Source: Scedosporium boydii
Taxonomy: Eukaryota > Ascomycota > Sordariomycetes > Microascales > Microascaceae
Direction of reading: 5' to 3'
DNA length: 64,000 nucleotides
NCBI GenBank assembly: GCA_002221725.1
Contig: NJFT01000047.1
Location: 62,001-126,000 of the forward strand
Shown here: piece by piece, positions 61,766-64,000 of the stretch
How positions within the stretch are numbered: the stretch's first letter is position 1
Layout of the letters: each line of letters begins with the position of its first letter
Notes under the pieces: model-generated
Database searches by the model: none
What the model saw: the letters and a program-made list of their open reading frames with translations, nothing else
Told to the model about the DNA's origin: nothing
Program-made: the position numbers and the translations under genes

Positions 61766-62864
61766 TGTATGGGATGTGAAGAAGAGATGTTCATGAAATC
61801 GATGTTGGATTATCAAGACCCTTTTCCCCTCCCTATATTAGGGGAGGTGAATATCTCGCGCCCTCGATCAACACTCGGGGAGTTAAGAGGAAGAACCAAA
61901 GCTCACAGCGTCTCTCAATATTGCTGTTCCTCCGCTTCCTTCAATTCTTAGCGAGGCCACTGAGATGAGATGCACCCAAGTATTATAATTGGGCGCCACG
62001 CCCGACTCTAAGCTCGGGATAAGAGTGAGAGGGAGTCAGGGCAGTAGAATGGCTTTAGCATGGCATCTTGGTCCCTCGGCCATTCTACTTTCGATCGCTT
62101 TTCTTCTGAACTTGCCTCAATCACCAGAAGTTGTATGAAGCGATCCTCGTCACAATTTCACAATATGGAGTTCCGTCAAGGTGGCACCTGAGACCGATTA
62201 GGTCATCGCGTCAGGATCGCGGCGCCGAGACCAGGGACTGACCCGTGCCTTCAAAGACCCCGTCACCGGGACCCGCGTCGCAACCAATCAAAGCAGCGGA
62301 TTCTGAGAGCTCTACGCCTCTGGCCCGCGAAATTTCTTCTGCCTCCGATGCACCTTCCAAACTCCGCGTTCTGTTAGCATTTCCAGCAAAGAGACTTGCC
62401 GACTGGAAATGGTCTGGTGATTTCGGCGCATCCAGAGAAGTAACCGGAATATAAATCTAAATATATAATGTAACAGACAATTGAAATCCAATTTTACACT
62501 TTTTTTCCTTCGAGGAAAATTGTATTTCGTTCTTCGCTGCCTTCTGGCTCCGAAGACTAAGGTAGCTTCTCGTCAAGATCTACCACAATCTGTGTAAGCC
62601 TGGAGTGTCACGATTTCCGCCATTCAACTTCCCACCTATATGAGAGAAGGAGCTGGTCGTCCATCTCCTTCGCCCTTTGCTCCTTCTCTTTCATCCATTA
62701 TATTGCGCTTCATACTTCCTTACTTCTTCTCGCCATATTTTCCTCTATTTCTTCTCCTCCAGATTGGCAATACTAAATCCTACATCCACTTCTATTTTCC
62801 TCCCTCAGCCTCCCTAGCCCTCTTCATTCCTCACCCTGCACTGTCAATCTTCAGCCCCCCGAAA
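61766..62864. other. intergenic with CT-rich leader
   Basis: 3' flank of the F-box gene, then promoter. 62640–62860 is C/T-rich (CTTCTCTTTCATCC, CCTCCCTCAGCC), probably the leader of the dynamin-like gene. A 69-codon frame at 62245 is Ser/Pro-rich and not recognised. Confidence 0.5.
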
Positions 62865-64000
62865 ATGGGTCACATCAAGCAGGAGAAGCCAGTATTTTAT
62901 GAGGAGCTGGATGATAGATCCTTCCGCACCCAGGAATCTGCTACGCAGCCGAGCCTGTATTCTGGTTACCGCGGGGAAAGAGCTAATGCCCGTAAGTAAA
63001 ACACAGAGAGCCCGGCCGACTGACTCGTTCCCCAAGGCAATAGCCTCCGCAAGAACACACCTCTAACCTTACCTCTACCGTATCTAGCTACGCCATCCGA
63101 AAGAAGGTTTGACGAGCCTCCATTGATGCTTCAAGTCAATGATAGGCGGATGGCTCGACCTCAGGAGCGACCCGTCAATCCGACGGAGCCCATTCCCTTC
63201 ATGAATGGGTCTTTTGAGCGTATCGCCAAGAATTTGCAGTATCTCAACGACACGCTCGGAGACCTCCATTCCCTTGGAATTCAGCATGAAATCCAATTGC
63301 CTGAACTCGTTTTGGTGGGAGATCAATCAGCTGGAAAATCGAGCCTCATGTCCGGTCTGGCCGGCATCAACCTTCCTCGCAGCGGAGGCGTCTGTACTCG
63401 CTGTGTAACCCACATCCGAGTATCTCGTCACCACACATGGCAATGTCGCGTGTCTCTGCGACAAAAGTATGGTTTTTTCCCACCGCAAAACGGCCTCGTC
63501 TCGCCGGATAATGTGACTCCTGATGACAAGTTCCCGCCTTGGAAGCCTGTTCATGAAACAACGCTTGATTTCAAGACTCTCGATAGGCCCGACGAGATTG
63601 AGGAGACACTCCGATGGGCGCAGATCGCCATCCTCAACCCCGGAAAATCCCATGAGCAGTACATTCCTGGCTCTGGTCATGCTACTATTGGTGAAAACGC
63701 TTTTGAGAGAGCCGCCGAGAGCACCGAAGCCAAGTTTTCTCCCAACGTCATATCACTCGAGATCAAGCACCCTGATTTCGCGGACCTTTCTTTTTATGAT
63801 CTTCCCGGAGTTTTTGTCCGCCCAGGAAACCCGGACGAGAACTATCTCGTGCAGGTGGTCAGAAACCTCGCGGAGACTTACATCCGGCATAGGGAGGCCA
63901 TCATCATCTGGGCTGTGCCCATGAATCTTGACCCGATGAACTCGACCATGTCTAAAATCATCGAAGATTCAAACGCTTTGGATCGTACCATCGGTGTGAT
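62865..64000 (+). CDS. dynamin-family GTPase, 5' part (cut by window end)
   Basis: Two exons so far, 62865–62991 and 63088 to the window edge (GTAAGT donor, ATCTAG acceptor), about 346 residues. After a polar N-terminus of about 80 residues comes the dynamin GTPase domain. G1 is GDQSAGKSS, the G2 Thr lies in SGGVCTRCVTH, G3 is DLPGV, and IRHREAIIIWAVPMNLDPMN precedes the expected TKLD motif, which lies just past the edge. The sequence between G2 and G3 is longer than in classical dynamins, as in the Mx-like/fungal dynamin group. Such proteins bind and remodel membranes. The 3' part (middle and GED regions) is outside, so the subfamily cannot be settled. Confidence 0.88.

Overview
This 64 kb window is nuclear DNA of a filamentous ascomycete (Pezizomycotina). 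The evidence is spaced single genes on both strands with no operons, short GT–AG introns (about 50–140 nt) with CTAAC-like branch points, CT-rich leaders, and fungus-specific families: a PIR cell-wall protein, a HeLo domain protein, AA9 LPMO, cellobiose dehydrogenase with CBM1, a GT15-like protein, DUF7726 and DUF2456. Genus and order cannot be fixed from the sequence alone.

Layout. 0.8–13.5 kb: a U1-type zinc-finger (WBP4-like) protein, a PIR-type cell-wall mannoprotein, a LacZ-type GH2 beta-galactosidase, a secreted cysteine-bearing protein, an RBR ubiquitin ligase and a coiled-coil protein of unknown function. 13.5–24.3 kb: a gene-poor stretch, a small secreted six-cysteine protein, then two divergent genes 341 bp apart. 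One is a HeLo-domain pseudokinase. The other is a kinase–Sel1–ankyrin protein of about 1517 aa with hydrophobic segments at its end. 24.3–39 kb: an AA9 LPMO, a 4.6 kb gene desert seeded with a short dispersed motif (GTACGAAGTA), a DUF7726 protein, a DUF2456-like membrane protein and a coiled-coil protein with a long Pro/Glu repeat tail. 39–64 kb: cellobiose dehydrogenase (11 exons), the divergent housekeeping pair MAK5 (RNA helicase) / HIRA (histone chaperone), a divergent GT15-like protein, a nucleotide-sugar transporter converging on a GMPPA-like nucleotidyltransferase, an F-box protein, and the 5' part of a dynamin-family GTPase cut by the window end.

How genes may work together. The LPMO and cellobiose dehydrogenase are known redox partners in cellulose breakdown, and the beta-galactosidase adds a hydrolase. 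The transporter, the GMPPA-like protein and the GT15-like protein all touch Golgi mannosylation or galactosylation. The most intriguing unit is the divergent 17.4–24.3 kb pair. A HeLo pore-forming-type domain fused to a dead kinase is the layout of animal MLKL, and it sits next to a catalytically intact kinase with ankyrin repeats, as in the RIPK family. I propose it as a candidate kinase/executioner cell-death pair; this is inference.

Gene models were spliced by eye. All junctions given keep the reading frame, but starts, UTRs and a few 3' ends (noted) are uncertain. One likely frameshift lies in a C-homopolymer in the transporter tail.
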